This document shows positions 20,515 to 29,722 of a stretch of 64,000 nt of DNA, piece after piece; position 1 is the stretch's first letter, and each line of letters starts with the position of its first letter. Source of the DNA: Pseudomonas fluorescens Q2-87 (GTDB lineage Bacteria > Pseudomonadota > Gammaproteobacteria > Pseudomonadales > Pseudomonadaceae); assembly GCF_000281895.1 (NCBI RefSeq), contig NZ_CM001558.1, positions 5,894,556-5,958,555 on the forward strand, given 5' to 3'. The translations under genes and the position numbers were made by a program. The notes below the pieces were generated by a model, which was not told the origin of the DNA, ran no database searches, and was given only the letters and a program-made list of their open reading frames with translations.

Positions 20515-20569
20515 TGGGGCATTCGGTAACAAGTTGGTGCGCTTGGAGGGAACAATGAGGTGGGCTTTT

Positions 20570-20682
20570 TGTGGCGAGGGAGCTTGCTCCCGCTGGGTGG
20601 CGAAGCCGCCCCAAGCATTTGTGCTGAAACAAAGAACTTGGGCCTGCTGCGCAGTCCAGCGGGAGCAAGCTCCCTCGCCACA
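20570..20682. repeat. REP doublet, GAGGGAGCTTGCTCCC family
   Basis: Inverted arms TGTGGCGAGGGAGCTTGCTC and GAGCAAGCTCCCTCGCCACA have a longer, different spacer than the copies near hutG. It ends 17 bases before the hutD stop. With the hutU promoter it fills the 463-base gap 20237-20699. Confidence 0.85.
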
Positions 20683-20699
20683 GGGGATCCAGGCTGAAG

Positions 20700-21269
20700 T
20701 TAGCGAGCCGTCAGTTCGATCACGCAACATTGGCCATGGGTGGAGATATCCAGCAGCCCGGTGTTACCACTCAATTGCAAACAGTCGTAGAGGCCCAGGT
20801 TCACGTCGGACTCACCGAGCCTGACCGCCAACCCCGGAGCCGCGCTGAACACCAGCACCGTCCCCGCTTCGCTGAAGAACCGCTGCTGGCCTCCCAGCCA
20901 TTGCAACCGTGCGCGGTAACGCTGCGGCGCGTAAATCAGGTTGAAGTCGCGAATCGGCCCGCCCAGCAGCGAGCATTGGACATGGCTTTCGCCGCTGAAC
21001 GCGAAGGGGTCCAGTGGACGCAACGGCCGGGTGGCCTGGCCATCGACATTCAGGGTCATGCCGTCACCCTGCAAGACGCTGATGATCCGCTCGTAACCGG
21101 CGAAGGTGGAGAAGCCCCCCGACTCAGCGATGTCGGCAATCGACAGACGCCAGCCGAAACCCTCCAGGCCGGTACCGGCATCGCGGGTGATTTCTTCGGT
21201 GCTGCCGCCACCGTTTTTCCACGGCATGCGTGGGTAATCCGCAGCGCGTAAAACCTTCAAGTCGCTCAT
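20700..21269 (-). CDS. hutD: HutD family protein
   Basis: Small cupin-fold protein (189 aa) of the HutD/Ves family, recognised by the N-terminal block MPWKNGGGSTEEI and the hydrophobic beta-rich body. In P. fluorescens HutD is thought to moderate hut expression, perhaps by binding a pathway intermediate. The biochemical role is not settled. Its ATG overlaps the stop of hutC by 4 bases, giving a hutC-hutD operon separate from hutU. Confidence 0.93.
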   Translation of the reverse strand: MSDLKVLRAADYPRMPWKNGGGSTEEITRDAGTGLEGFGWRLSIADIAESGGFSTFAGYERIISVLQGDGMTLNVDGQATRPLRPLDPFAFSGESHVQCSLLGGPIRDFNLIYAPQRYRARLQWLGGQQRFFSEAGTVLVFSAAPGLAVRLGESDVNLGLYDCLQLSGNTGLLDISTHGQCCVIELTAR

Positions 21270-22015
21270 TTATGAAAACGCCCTTCCAGACGATGACGGG
21301 AACCGGGGTGGATCAGGCGCGCGGCAGTCACTGGCTGACGACCGGACCAGGTGCGGCGGCGGATCAGCAGGCATGGCTCGCCCTTTTCGATCTGCAGCAG
21401 CTTGCATTCGCTCGGCTCGGCCAGGATTGCCTCAACCACATGCTCGCCTTCGGTCAGCGGCGCGACCTGGTTCAGATAGGCGTAGGGCGTTTGTAGGGTA
21501 AAGTCCTGCTTGAGGTAGTCAGGCGCCACCAGCGCGTTGACGAAACGGTCCTCGATCTGCACGGGAATGTCGTTTTCAAAATGCACGATCAGCGAGTGGA
21601 ACACCTTCTGCCCTTCACGCATGTCCAAGGCCAGGGCCCGTTCGGAACCGGCGGCCTCTTCTTCCAGGGTGATGACCTGGCAAGTGTGACGATGACCACG
21701 GGAGGCGATTTCGTCGGCGATGTTATGCACTTCGAACAACGCGGACTGGCTCTTGGGCTCGGCCACGAACGTGCCGACACCTTGCATGCGCACCAGCAGG
21801 CCATCGGCGGTCATTTCCCGCAGGGCACGGTTGATGGTCATGCGGCTGAAACCCAACTGGCTGACCAGCTCGCTTTCCGACGGCACGCGGTAATGCGGCG
21901 GCCAGTTTCCACTGTCGATCTGCTGGGTGATCATCTGTTTGACGCGGGCGTACAAGGGCGCCGGAGTGTCGCCCATGTTTGCGGCCAGCGGCGGTTTGGC
22001 AGGCGGAGTCGGCAC
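21266..22015 (-). CDS. hutC: Histidine utilisation repressor, GntR/HutC family
   Basis: Repressor of the hut genes released by urocanate. The N-terminal winged helix includes PLYARVKQMI, RVPSESELVSQLGFSRMTINRALREM and GVGTFVAEP. The C-terminal UTRA ligand domain runs from about residue 95 to the end, near HPGSRHRLEGRF. I prefer the GTG at 22015 (249 aa, start MPTPPAKPPL) because AGGGAA lies just upstream. An ATG at 21976 has no ribosome site, and the open frame to 22105 would swallow the divergent operator. It is divergent from hutF and shares the operator at 22079-22098. Confidence 0.93.
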   Translation of the reverse strand: MPTPPAKPPLAANMGDTPAPLYARVKQMITQQIDSGNWPPHYRVPSESELVSQLGFSRMTINRALREMTADGLLVRMQGVGTFVAEPKSQSALFEVHNIADEIASRGHRHTCQVITLEEEAAGSERALALDMREGQKVFHSLIVHFENDIPVQIEDRFVNALVAPDYLKQDFTLQTPYAYLNQVAPLTEGEHVVEAILAEPSECKLLQIEKGEPCLLIRRRTWSGRQPVTAARLIHPGSRHRLEGRFHK

Positions 22016-22078
22016 GGCGGTTCCCTGTTCTGCGAATAAGGTTGCTAGCTTGCCGGAGTTTACCGGCCAGGCAAACGT

Positions 22079-22098
22079 CTGTATATGTATATACAAAT
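22079..22098. promoter_or_regulatory. HutC operator between hutC and hutF
   Basis: CTGTATATGTATATACAAAT contains the palindrome TGTATATACA at 22086-22095, resembling the core of the hutU operator. It lies in the 104-base gap between the divergent starts of hutC and hutF, so HutC probably represses both its own operon and hutF from here. Confidence 0.75.
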
Positions 22099-22119
22099 TA
22101 CGCACGATGAGGTTGAACC

Positions 22120-23484
22120 ATGTCCGCCTTCTTTGCCGAACGCGCGCTGCTGCCTAGTGGATGGGCCAATGATGTACGTCTTGAAGTCAACGCCCAGGGC
22201 GTCCTGACTCATATCCAGGCCGACTCCCTTGCAGACGGCGCCGAACGGCTGGGCGGTCCGCTGCTGCCGGGCATGCCGAACCTGCACTCCCACGCCTTCC
22301 AGCGGGCCATGGCCGGGCTGGCGGAAGTGGCAGGCAATCCCAACGACAGCTTCTGGACCTGGCGCGACCTGATGTACCGTCTCGTCGGAAAAATCAGTCC
22401 CGATCAGCTCGGCATCATCGCCCGGCAGCTGTACATCGAAATGCTCAAGGCCGGCTACACCTCGGTCGCCGAATTCCATTATGTGCATCACGACACCGAC
22501 GGCGCGCCCTACGCCGATCCGGCGGAACTGGCCTTGCGCATCAGTCACGCCGCCAGCGCCGCCGGCATCGGCCTGACCTTGCTGCCGGTGCTCTATAGCC
22601 ACTCCGGTTTCGGCGGCCAGGCGCCCAATGCCGGGCAGCGGCGCTTCATCAACAGCACTGAAAACTATCTGAAGCTCCAGGCGCGCTTGCAACCGATCCT
22701 GGCCGGGCAACCGGCCCAGGAATTGGGTTTGTGTTTTCACTCGTTGCGTGCAGTAACTCCTGGGCAGATCCAAGAGGTTCTGGCGGCGAGCGACCGCGAT
22801 TGCCCGGTGCATATCCACATCGCGGAGCAGCAAAAGGAAGTCGATGACTGCCTGGGCTGGAGCGGTGCCCGCCCGCTGCAATGGCTGTACGAAAACGTAG
22901 ACGTCGACCAGCGCTGGTGCCTGGTCCACGCCACCCACGCCAACGCCCAGGAAGTCAGCCTCATGGCCAAGAGCCGGGCGATTGCCGGCCTGTGCCTGAC
23001 CACCGAAGCCAACCTGGGCGATGGGATTTTCCCGGCGGTGGATTTCCTCGCCCAGGGCGGCCGCCTGGGGATCGGTTCCGACAGCCATGTGTCATTGAGC
23101 GTGGTGGAAGAGTTGCGATGGCTTGAGTACGGCCAGCGGTTGCGGGACCAGCGGCGCAACCGGTTGTACCGCACGGATCAGCCGATGGTCGGACGCACCT
23201 TGTTCGATGCCGCGTTGGACGGTGGCGCCCAGGCTTTGGGACAACCGGTCGGCGCCCTGGAAATCGGCAAGCGCGCCGACTGGCTGGTACTCGACGGCAA
23301 CGATCCGTACCTGGCGACGGCCCAGGGCGACGGGATCCTCAATCGCTGGCTATTTGCCGGTGGCGATCGCCAGGTGCGCGATGTAATGGTCAGCGGACGG
23401 TGGGTTGTACGTGAGGGGCGCCATGCCGGCGAAGAGGAAAGCGGCCGGGCGTTCACCCAGGTTTTGCGCGAACTGTTGGGCTGA
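22120..23484 (+). CDS. hutF: N-formimino-L-glutamate deiminase
   Basis: Amidohydrolase-superfamily enzyme (454 aa) converting N-formiminoglutamate to N-formylglutamate and ammonia. The metal-binding HxH is in MPNLHSHAFQRAMAG. Later ligands are in VHIHIAEQQKEV (His), LVHATHAN (His) and GIGSDSHVSLS (Asp). GAGG lies about 8 bases before the ATG. It is transcribed divergently from hutC, with the HutC operator between them. Its product is the substrate of HutG. Confidence 0.97.
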   Translation: MSAFFAERALLPSGWANDVRLEVNAQGVLTHIQADSLADGAERLGGPLLPGMPNLHSHAFQRAMAGLAEVAGNPNDSFWTWRDLMYRLVGKISPDQLGIIARQLYIEMLKAGYTSVAEFHYVHHDTDGAPYADPAELALRISHAASAAGIGLTLLPVLYSHSGFGGQAPNAGQRRFINSTENYLKLQARLQPILAGQPAQELGLCFHSLRAVTPGQIQEVLAASDRDCPVHIHIAEQQKEVDDCLGWSGARPLQWLYENVDVDQRWCLVHATHANAQEVSLMAKSRAIAGLCLTTEANLGDGIFPAVDFLAQGGRLGIGSDSHVSLSVVEELRWLEYGQRLRDQRRNRLYRTDQPMVGRTLFDAALDGGAQALGQPVGALEIGKRADWLVLDGNDPYLATAQGDGILNRWLFAGGDRQVRDVMVSGRWVVREGRHAGEEESGRAFTQVLRELLG

Positions 23485-23501
23485 CACCGATAGTGAAGAG
23501 C

Positions 23502-23525
23502 GCCCCCGCAAACGACAACGGGGGC
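23502..23525. terminator. GC-rich hairpin between convergent hutF and the exoprotein gene
   Basis: GCCCCCG (23502-23508) pairs with CGGGGGC (23519-23525) around a 10-base loop, 18 bases after the hutF stop. There is no clear T-run on either side, so termination is plausible but not certain. Confidence 0.4.
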
Positions 23526-23531
23526 CCTACC

Positions 23532-26500
23532 TCAACGACTGACGACCGCCGGGGATTTATCGGCAATCCGGGCTTGCCTCAGCGAGTGTTCAATGATGAC
23601 CGCTTCGATGTTACGAACGCTGATGCCCAGCCGCTTCTTCGCCACGACCAGCCCATAGGCCGCCAACTCGTCAGTGGCGATGTCGCTTGCCGCAGGAGGA
23701 ACCTTCACCATAAGCACTCCGCCACTCAGCAGGTTCACCTGCAAATTGAGACGTTGCCCACTGGCCATTGCGACTGAACCTTCGACCGAGCCGCCACCGG
23801 AGCCTTGCAGCACAGGCGTTTGGTGGCTCCCCCCGTCGATCAGTTCCAGCGTTAGGCTATTGCCCAAGTCGGTCGCCGAATACTGCCCTTCCCCACTAAG
23901 CGGTTCGCCGGCACGGGTGCGGTAAAGCGCCAGGCTTTTTTGCACCGCAGGCTCGGAGACACCATCGGCCAGGGCCAAGCTCATCCTGCCATTGCCGTTG
24001 AGTACAGCATCCTGCAGAACCAGCTCGTTAACGCCGACAAAATTGGCGGCAACATTCGTCAGATCCGGCGTATCGCTGAACAAGGCTGTAGACGGGATCG
24101 ACTGCGCAGGGGACTGTACCTCTACAGCCACCCAGTCTCCGGGGCGATTGATAGCGACTTCGGTGCCATTCGCTCCCGGCGCAACGTTGATCAGCCCAAC
24201 CGGAGTGTGAAAAGACGGCTCGATACTGGCCGTGGCCACTTGCAGTTGGTCAGCCAATTGATAATTGGCCGCATCGTCGCCGTGCAACAGCAGGTTAATC
24301 ACACTCACCGTCTTTCCCTGACCGACCTGCGGCGTGTCAAAGAGCGCCTTGCCTATGGCCCCGACGCCATCGCCAGCAATCACACCATCAAGAGCGACGG
24401 CCCGAATGGTCGCGGTATTTGCACCGTCGAAAAGTTTATCGGCGATATCTACCGTCGCATTCAATAGCTTGCGGCCGATATCAGCTGTGCCGATCCGGGC
24501 AGCGGTGTCGAATGCATAGTTGTTCGCCTCGACACCGGTCAAGGCAACGCCCGAGCCACTGACCGCTTTGTTCTGGCCGGCGTTTTTGTCGACAAAAGTG
24601 CCGGTGGTGCCACTGGCATTCACGTTGCCGGCATCACCGCTCACGACGCCGATCAGCGCTAAGTTGCTCAGGCTGGCCGTGGTGCCGCCGTCGTAGGTTT
24701 TGTCGGCCACGTTGGCCGTGGCGGTCAAGACTTTGCGGTTGATATCGGCCGAGCCGATCTGCGCAGCGGTGTCGAACGCGTAGTTGTTCGCCTCGACACC
24801 GGTCAAGGCAACGCCCGAGCCACTGACCGCTTTGTTCTGACCGGCGTTTTTGTCGACAAAGGTGCCGGTGGTACCACTGGCATTTACCTTGTCGGCATCA
24901 CCGCTCACGACGCCGATCAGCGAGAGGTTGCTCAGGCTGGCCGTGGTGCCGCCGTCATAGGTTTTGTCGGCCACGTTGGCCGTTGCGGTCAAGACTTTGC
25001 GGTCAATATCGGCTGTGCCTATCTGTGCGCTGGTGTCGAACGCATAGTTGCTCGCCTCGACACCGGTCAAGGCAACGCCCGAGCCACTGACCGCTTTGTT
25101 CTGGCCGGCGTTTTTGTCGACAAAGGTGCCGGTGGTACCACTGGCATTTACCTTGCCGGCATCACCGCTCACGACGCCGATCAGCGCGAGATTGCTCAGG
25201 CTGGCCGTGGTGCCGCCGTCATAGGTTTTGTCGGCCACGTTGGCCGTGGCGGTCAAGACTTTGCGGTCAATATCGGCTGTGCCGATCTGTGCGCTGGTGT
25301 CGAACGCATAGTTGCTCGCCTCGACACCGGTCAAGGCAACGCCCGAGCCGCTGACCGCTTTGTTCTGGCCGGCGTTTTTATCGGCAAAGGTGCCGGTGGT
25401 GCCACTGGCACTCACGTTGCCGGCATCACCGCTCACGACGCCGATCAGCGTGAAGTTGCTCAGGCTGGCCGTGGTGCTGCCGTCATAGGTTTTGTCGGCC
25501 ACGTTGGCCGTTGCGGTCAAGACTTTGCGGTTGATATCGGCTGTGCCGATCTGTGCGCTGGTGTCGAACGCATAGTTGCTCGCCTCGACACCGGTCAAGG
25601 CAACGCCCGAGCCGCTGACCGCTTTGTTCTGGCCGGCGTTTTTGTCGACAAAGGCGCCGGTGGTGCCACTGGCATTCACGTTGCCGGCGTCACCGCTCAC
25701 GACGCCGATCAGCGCGAGGTTGCTCAGGCTGGCCGTGGTGCTGCCGTCGTAGGTTTTGTCGGCCACGTTGGCCGTGGCAGTCAAGACTTTGCGGTCGATA
25801 TCGCCCGAGCCGATCTGCGCGCTGGTGTCGAACGCATAGTTGTTCGCCTCGACACCGGTCAAGGCAACGCCCGAGCCGCTGACCGCTTTGTTCTGGCCGG
25901 CGTTTTTGTCGACAAAGGTGCCGGTGGTGCCACTGGCACTCACGTTACCGGCGTCACCGCTCACGACGCCGATCAGCGCGAGGTTGCTCAGGCTGGCCGT
26001 GGTGCTGCCGTCGTAGGTTTTGTCCGCCACGTTGGCCGTTGCGGTCAAGACTTTGCGGTCGATATCGGCTGTGCCGATCTGCGCGCTGGTGTCGAACGCG
26101 TAGTTGTTCGCCTCGACACCGGCCAAGGCAACGCCCGAGCCGCTGACCGCTTTGTTCTGGCCGGCGTTTTTGTCGACAAAGGTGCCGGTTGTGCCACTGG
26201 CATTCACGTTGCCGGCGTCACCGCTCACGACGCCGATCAGCGCGAGGTTGCTCAGGCTGGCCGTGGTGCTGCCGTCGTAGGTTTTGTCGGCCACGTTGGC
26301 CGTGGCAGTCAAGACTTTGCGGTCGATATCGCCCGAGCCGATCTGCGCGCTGGTGTCGAACGCATAGTTGTTCGCCTCGACACCGGTCAAGGCAACGCCC
26401 GAGCCGCTGACCGCTTTGTTCTGGCCGGCGTTTTTGTCGACAAAGGTGCCGGTGGTGCCACTGGCACTCACGTTACCGGCATCACCACCCATGATGCCGA

Positions 26501-29500
26501 TCAGGGCGAGATTGCTCAGGCTGGCCGTGGTGCTGCCATCGTAGGTCTTGTCGGCCACGTTGGCAGTGGCGGTCAGAACCTTACGGTCGATCTGGCCAAC
26601 ATTTCCGCTGACACTGGAGGCATCGACTTGATAGCCGAATATCCTGACAGCACCATTGGTCGCTTCGGACACTTCGACGTTGTCCACCGTCACCCGCTTG
26701 CCCGCACCCGCGTTCTTATCTGCGTAAGAGGCACTGCCGAACGAAAGGACGTCGATGGTATCCCCATCGATTGCCCCGGTCATGGCAAAGTTGGGGTTCG
26801 TCACCGCCGCGGTGGCGTTTGCATCATAGGTCTTGCTCACCTGGCCCTGCAGTTCGACATGGACCTTGGGCGCAAAACTGTAGAGGTGGCCATTGCCCGT
26901 ACCCAGCACCGCGTCGCCAAATTGCGCTGCGTACTGTTTGAACGCGGCAGCCAGCGCTCCACGGATATCATCCAGCGGGCTGGTGGAATAGGTCAGCCAT
27001 CGACCGTTGTTGGCAGTCAATGCGCCGGCACCGGCCTGGTTGACGAAATTGCGCGCGGCGACCAATACGACGGCATCGCCAGTGCCCTGTGCGCTCACGG
27101 TGCCGCCGCTGCCGATGACCACGTCCCCGGTGCCCGCTTGAGCAAGGATGTGCCCGTTCGCATGGGTGTTGCGCAATTGTCCATCGATCCGGATGTCGCC
27201 ATTGAGCAGACTCAGGTTACTGCCGGCACTAAAACCGAAGCCAGAGGCATCCACCGAGGTGGTGCCGGTGCCATCAGCACGGCCGATAGTGAGGTTATTG
27301 GCCCCCTGCAGCTTGCTGATATCCGTAGCCGGCCCGTTCGCGTCCAGCAGAATGCCGACACCGGCATTGCCGCTGATGCTTTTCAACTGGATATCCGTGG
27401 TCGCGTTGAAGGGTTCCAGGCGGATGCTGGCAGTACTCAGGTTTTGCAGCGTCGCCTGGGTGAAGTCGATGTTTTTGGCACGCAGCGTTAGCTGGCCGGT
27501 GCCGGTGTCCAGCTTGAGCAGGTTGGTGAAGTTGATCGCCCCGTCTGTATAGATCGAGGCCCCGGAAAGCATGGTCATGGGCGTACTGAAATTGACGTCG
27601 CCGCTCAGGCTGAGCAAGCCTGCCAAACGTTTCTCTCCGGTGGAGGCGCCTAGCGCTTTGCTGCCCATCGCGTCGCCGAAATACAGCCGACCTGCGCCGA
27701 GCGTGACATTGCTGTTAAGTGTGGCGATGCTGTCAGCGTTTGCGGCAGTTCCGAACGACATGTAGAGGTTGCCGCCGTGGGTGGTGATAGGCGTATTGAT
27801 GGTCAATGCGCCACCGCCGCCGCTATCGGAATCGCTGGACAGCCTGACGTAACCGCCTTCGGTGGTCAGCGCGCCGGCAATGGTCAACCCGTCGGCGCCG
27901 AGTAAGGTGATGCTACCCGCTCCAGGCGTACCGCTACCGATCGACGCGACATTGTGAGTGGGCAGACTGGCCACCGCGGGGTTTACGCCCGCTCCCGACG
28001 CAGAAAGTTTGAACACATTGATAATAGAGCCGGTGGCAGTGCCGCCCGCTTGCATGTAGATACTGCCCGTACCGGAAACAGCAAGCGTGTTGTTCGGGTT
28101 GGCGAAGGTAATGGTTGAGTTGCTGCCACCGAGCGCCTCGGCACGGAAGCTGACGTTGTTTTGCATGGAGATGACGCCGTCTCCACCATTGAGATTCAGA
28201 TCGGCAAAGTTGATGTTGCTGGTTGCCTGCATCAGCACGTTAGCCAACTGAGCTTCAAGCGTCTGTTCGAATACCGTCACGTTACCGGTGCCGGAGGACC
28301 AGTTGCCACTGACACCATTCCCGCCGGAAACGGTGATGTTGGTCGGGTCGAGCAACAGATCACCCGTGCGCCCCTTGGCTGCACGGGCATCGGTCGTGCC
28401 GGCATACTGCAGCGTCTGCTTGCCGGACACTTCGGCCTTGCCGCCGTTGCCGCCCTGGGCACCACCACGGACAGAGATATCGCCAGCAAAACGGTTTTCC
28501 CCGTCAGCCCAGAACACGGCGGTACCGCCGTCGCCGCCCAGGGTCGCATCCGCGTTCACCTTGACGTTACGCCCCACCGTCACCTGCCTGGCGTTGGCCA
28601 CGCCGGCATCCTGGCCTTGCCAGCCGCCACCGACCTTGATCGTACCGCCACCGCTCGTCCCGCTGGCCTTGAGGGTTGCATCGGCAATGGCGATACGCTC
28701 ACCCGTCACCACGACATCGCCGCCCCGGCCGTGCTCGGAGGACGCATCGAGCGTACCGGCAACCTGGGTCAGACCGCCCTCGCTATCACCGTCAAGCAGG
28801 ATGCGGCCACCGCGCGTCACCAGACCTTTGGCCTCGATGAGGCCGGTGTTGTTGACCACGCTGTTCAATGCGGCATCGGCGGAGCGTGCGCTCAATGCAA
28901 CCATGCCGCCATCGGCGCTGATATGACCTTCGTTCCGGACCAAGGCATCGAGCACACCCCGGTCGATGTTGACGCTCACCAGGCCGTCGCCCTGGAAATC
29001 GAGGCTGACTTTATCGCCTGCGGCCAGCACGGTGCTCCCGCCTGGGGTACGGATTGTTCCGCTGTTGCCAACCTGTGGGCCAATCAATGCGACCACACCA
29101 CCCGGCGCCGCATTGACCGTGCCTTGGTTGAGCACCGTCCCTGCACCGGCACCACCACTCAAAGCGGTTTTGCCGGCAAGAAAATCCTGATCACTGGTCT
29201 TCAGGGAGGACGCCACCAGACCGCCAACATTGACTTGGGCGCCTTTGCCAATCACCACCCCATTAGGGTTGAGCAGCCACACCTGGCCATTGGCGTCGAG
29301 CTTACCCAGGATCTGACTGGCGTTACCGCCGCCTATGACGCGGTTGAGCGCGACACTCTGCGCACTTGGCTGACGGAACGTGACGCTGGCATCGGCAGCA
29401 ATATCGAAACTGTTCCACTGGGTGATGAGTTTGCCGGTGTGTTGGTCGATGACCATATGGCTGCCGTTCTGCGAGATCGCTCCACTGCCACCGACTATGG

Positions 29501-29684
29501 ACCCGCCAGTGGGTAGCTCGGCCGCTTGAACCACCCCGCTACCGAGCAGGCCAACGACGGCGAGCACACCGACTACTCCAGCGCGTTTGCCCCTTGAGGT
29601 GGAATGCTCCGCGACGGCAACAAATACCTGATCGGCATCGCTCCAGACAAGGCGATAAAGATGGTTCAACGAAGCGCGCTTCAT
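23532..29684 (-). CDS. Two-partner secretion exoprotein (TpsA) with YDG/MBG repeats
   Basis: Very large secreted filamentous protein (2050 aa). It starts with an extended signal peptide region, MKRASLNHLYRLVWSDAD. A signal sequence follows and then the haemagglutination/TPS domain, with LNRVIGGGNASQILGKL and LLNPNGVVIGKGAQVNVGG. Glycine-rich beta-helix sequence continues to about residue 940. Eight almost identical 88-residue repeats, each with DKTYDGSTTASL or a GGTT variant, run from residue 1035 to 1738, with divergent copies before and after. The start at 29684 is set by AGGAG 7 bases upstream and by the signal region. It lies 38 bases after its transporter gene. It probably acts as an adhesin; the ligand is unknown. 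Confidence 0.93.
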   Translation of the reverse strand: MKRASLNHLYRLVWSDADQVFVAVAEHSTSRGKRAGVVGVLAVVGLLGSGVVQAAELPTGGSIVGGSGAISQNGSHMVIDQHTGKLITQWNSFDIAADASVTFRQPSAQSVALNRVIGGGNASQILGKLDANGQVWLLNPNGVVIGKGAQVNVGGLVASSLKTSDQDFLAGKTALSGGAGAGTVLNQGTVNAAPGGVVALIGPQVGNSGTIRTPGGSTVLAAGDKVSLDFQGDGLVSVNIDRGVLDALVRNEGHISADGGMVALSARSADAALNSVVNNTGLIEAKGLVTRGGRILLDGDSEGGLTQVAGTLDASSEHGRGGDVVVTGERIAIADATLKASGTSGGGTIKVGGGWQGQDAGVANARQVTVGRNVKVNADATLGGDGGTAVFWADGENRFAGDISVRGGAQGGNGGKAEVSGKQTLQYAGTTDARAAKGRTGDLLLDPTNITVSGGNGVSGNWSSGTGNVTVFEQTLEAQLANVLMQATSNINFADLNLNGGDGVISMQNNVSFRAEALGGSNSTITFANPNNTLAVSGTGSIYMQAGGTATGSIINVFKLSASGAGVNPAVASLPTHNVASIGSGTPGAGSITLLGADGLTIAGALTTEGGYVRLSSDSDSGGGGALTINTPITTHGGNLYMSFGTAANADSIATLNSNVTLGAGRLYFGDAMGSKALGASTGEKRLAGLLSLSGDVNFSTPMTMLSGASIYTDGAINFTNLLKLDTGTGQLTLRAKNIDFTQATLQNLSTASIRLEPFNATTDIQLKSISGNAGVGILLDANGPATDISKLQGANNLTIGRADGTGTTSVDASGFGFSAGSNLSLLNGDIRIDGQLRNTHANGHILAQAGTGDVVIGSGGTVSAQGTGDAVVLVAARNFVNQAGAGALTANNGRWLTYSTSPLDDIRGALAAAFKQYAAQFGDAVLGTGNGHLYSFAPKVHVELQGQVSKTYDANATAAVTNPNFAMTGAIDGDTIDVLSFGSASYADKNAGAGKRVTVDNVEVSEATNGAVRIFGYQVDASSVSGNVGQIDRKVLTATANVADKTYDGSTTASLSNLALIGIMGGDAGNVSASGTTGTFVDKNAGQNKAVSGSGVALTGVEANNYAFDTSAQIGSGDIDRKVLTATANVADKTYDGSTTASLSNLALIGVVSGDAGNVNASGTTGTFVDKNAGQNKAVSGSGVALAGVEANNYAFDTSAQIGTADIDRKVLTATANVADKTYDGSTTASLSNLALIGVVSGDAGNVSASGTTGTFVDKNAGQNKAVSGSGVALTGVEANNYAFDTSAQIGSGDIDRKVLTATANVADKTYDGSTTASLSNLALIGVVSGDAGNVNASGTTGAFVDKNAGQNKAVSGSGVALTGVEASNYAFDTSAQIGTADINRKVLTATANVADKTYDGSTTASLSNFTLIGVVSGDAGNVSASGTTGTFADKNAGQNKAVSGSGVALTGVEASNYAFDTSAQIGTADIDRKVLTATANVADKTYDGGTTASLSNLALIGVVSGDAGKVNASGTTGTFVDKNAGQNKAVSGSGVALTGVEASNYAFDTSAQIGTADIDRKVLTATANVADKTYDGGTTASLSNLSLIGVVSGDADKVNASGTTGTFVDKNAGQNKAVSGSGVALTGVEANNYAFDTAAQIGSADINRKVLTATANVADKTYDGGTTASLSNLALIGVVSGDAGNVNASGTTGTFVDKNAGQNKAVSGSGVALTGVEANNYAFDTAARIGTADIGRKLLNATVDIADKLFDGANTATIRAVALDGVIAGDGVGAIGKALFDTPQVGQGKTVSVINLLLHGDDAANYQLADQLQVATASIEPSFHTPVGLINVAPGANGTEVAINRPGDWVAVEVQSPAQSIPSTALFSDTPDLTNVAANFVGVNELVLQDAVLNGNGRMSLALADGVSEPAVQKSLALYRTRAGEPLSGEGQYSATDLGNSLTLELIDGGSHQTPVLQGSGGGSVEGSVAMASGQRLNLQVNLLSGGVLMVKVPPAASDIATDELAAYGLVVAKKRLGISVRNIEAVIIEHSLRQARIADKSPAVVSR
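24471..26582 (-). repeat. Eight tandem 264-bp repeats inside the exoprotein gene
   Basis: The unit is 88 codons, running from KVLTATANVADKTYDG to a terminal DIDR, DINR or DIGR. Eight copies follow without gaps: 8 x 264 equals the 2112-bp span exactly. Differences are a few scattered substitutions (STTA/GGTT, VEANN/VEASN, GSGD/GTAD). A ninth, degenerate unit follows at the C-terminal side (KLLNATVDIADKLFDG) and another precedes the array. Copy number should be prone to change by recombination. Confidence 0.92.
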
Positions 29685-29722
29685 GGGAGCTCCTAAACTC
29701 ATGGAGGCCGTACCAGGCCTGA

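Noticed and set aside
22016..22105. N-terminal extension of HutC to 22105
   Set aside because: It would place coding sequence over the HutC operator; the GTG at 22015 has a good ribosome site.
24471..26582. CRISPR or satellite DNA interpretation of the 264-bp repeats
   Set aside because: The units are coding, in frame, contiguous and match MBG/YDG domains of two-partner secretion exoproteins.
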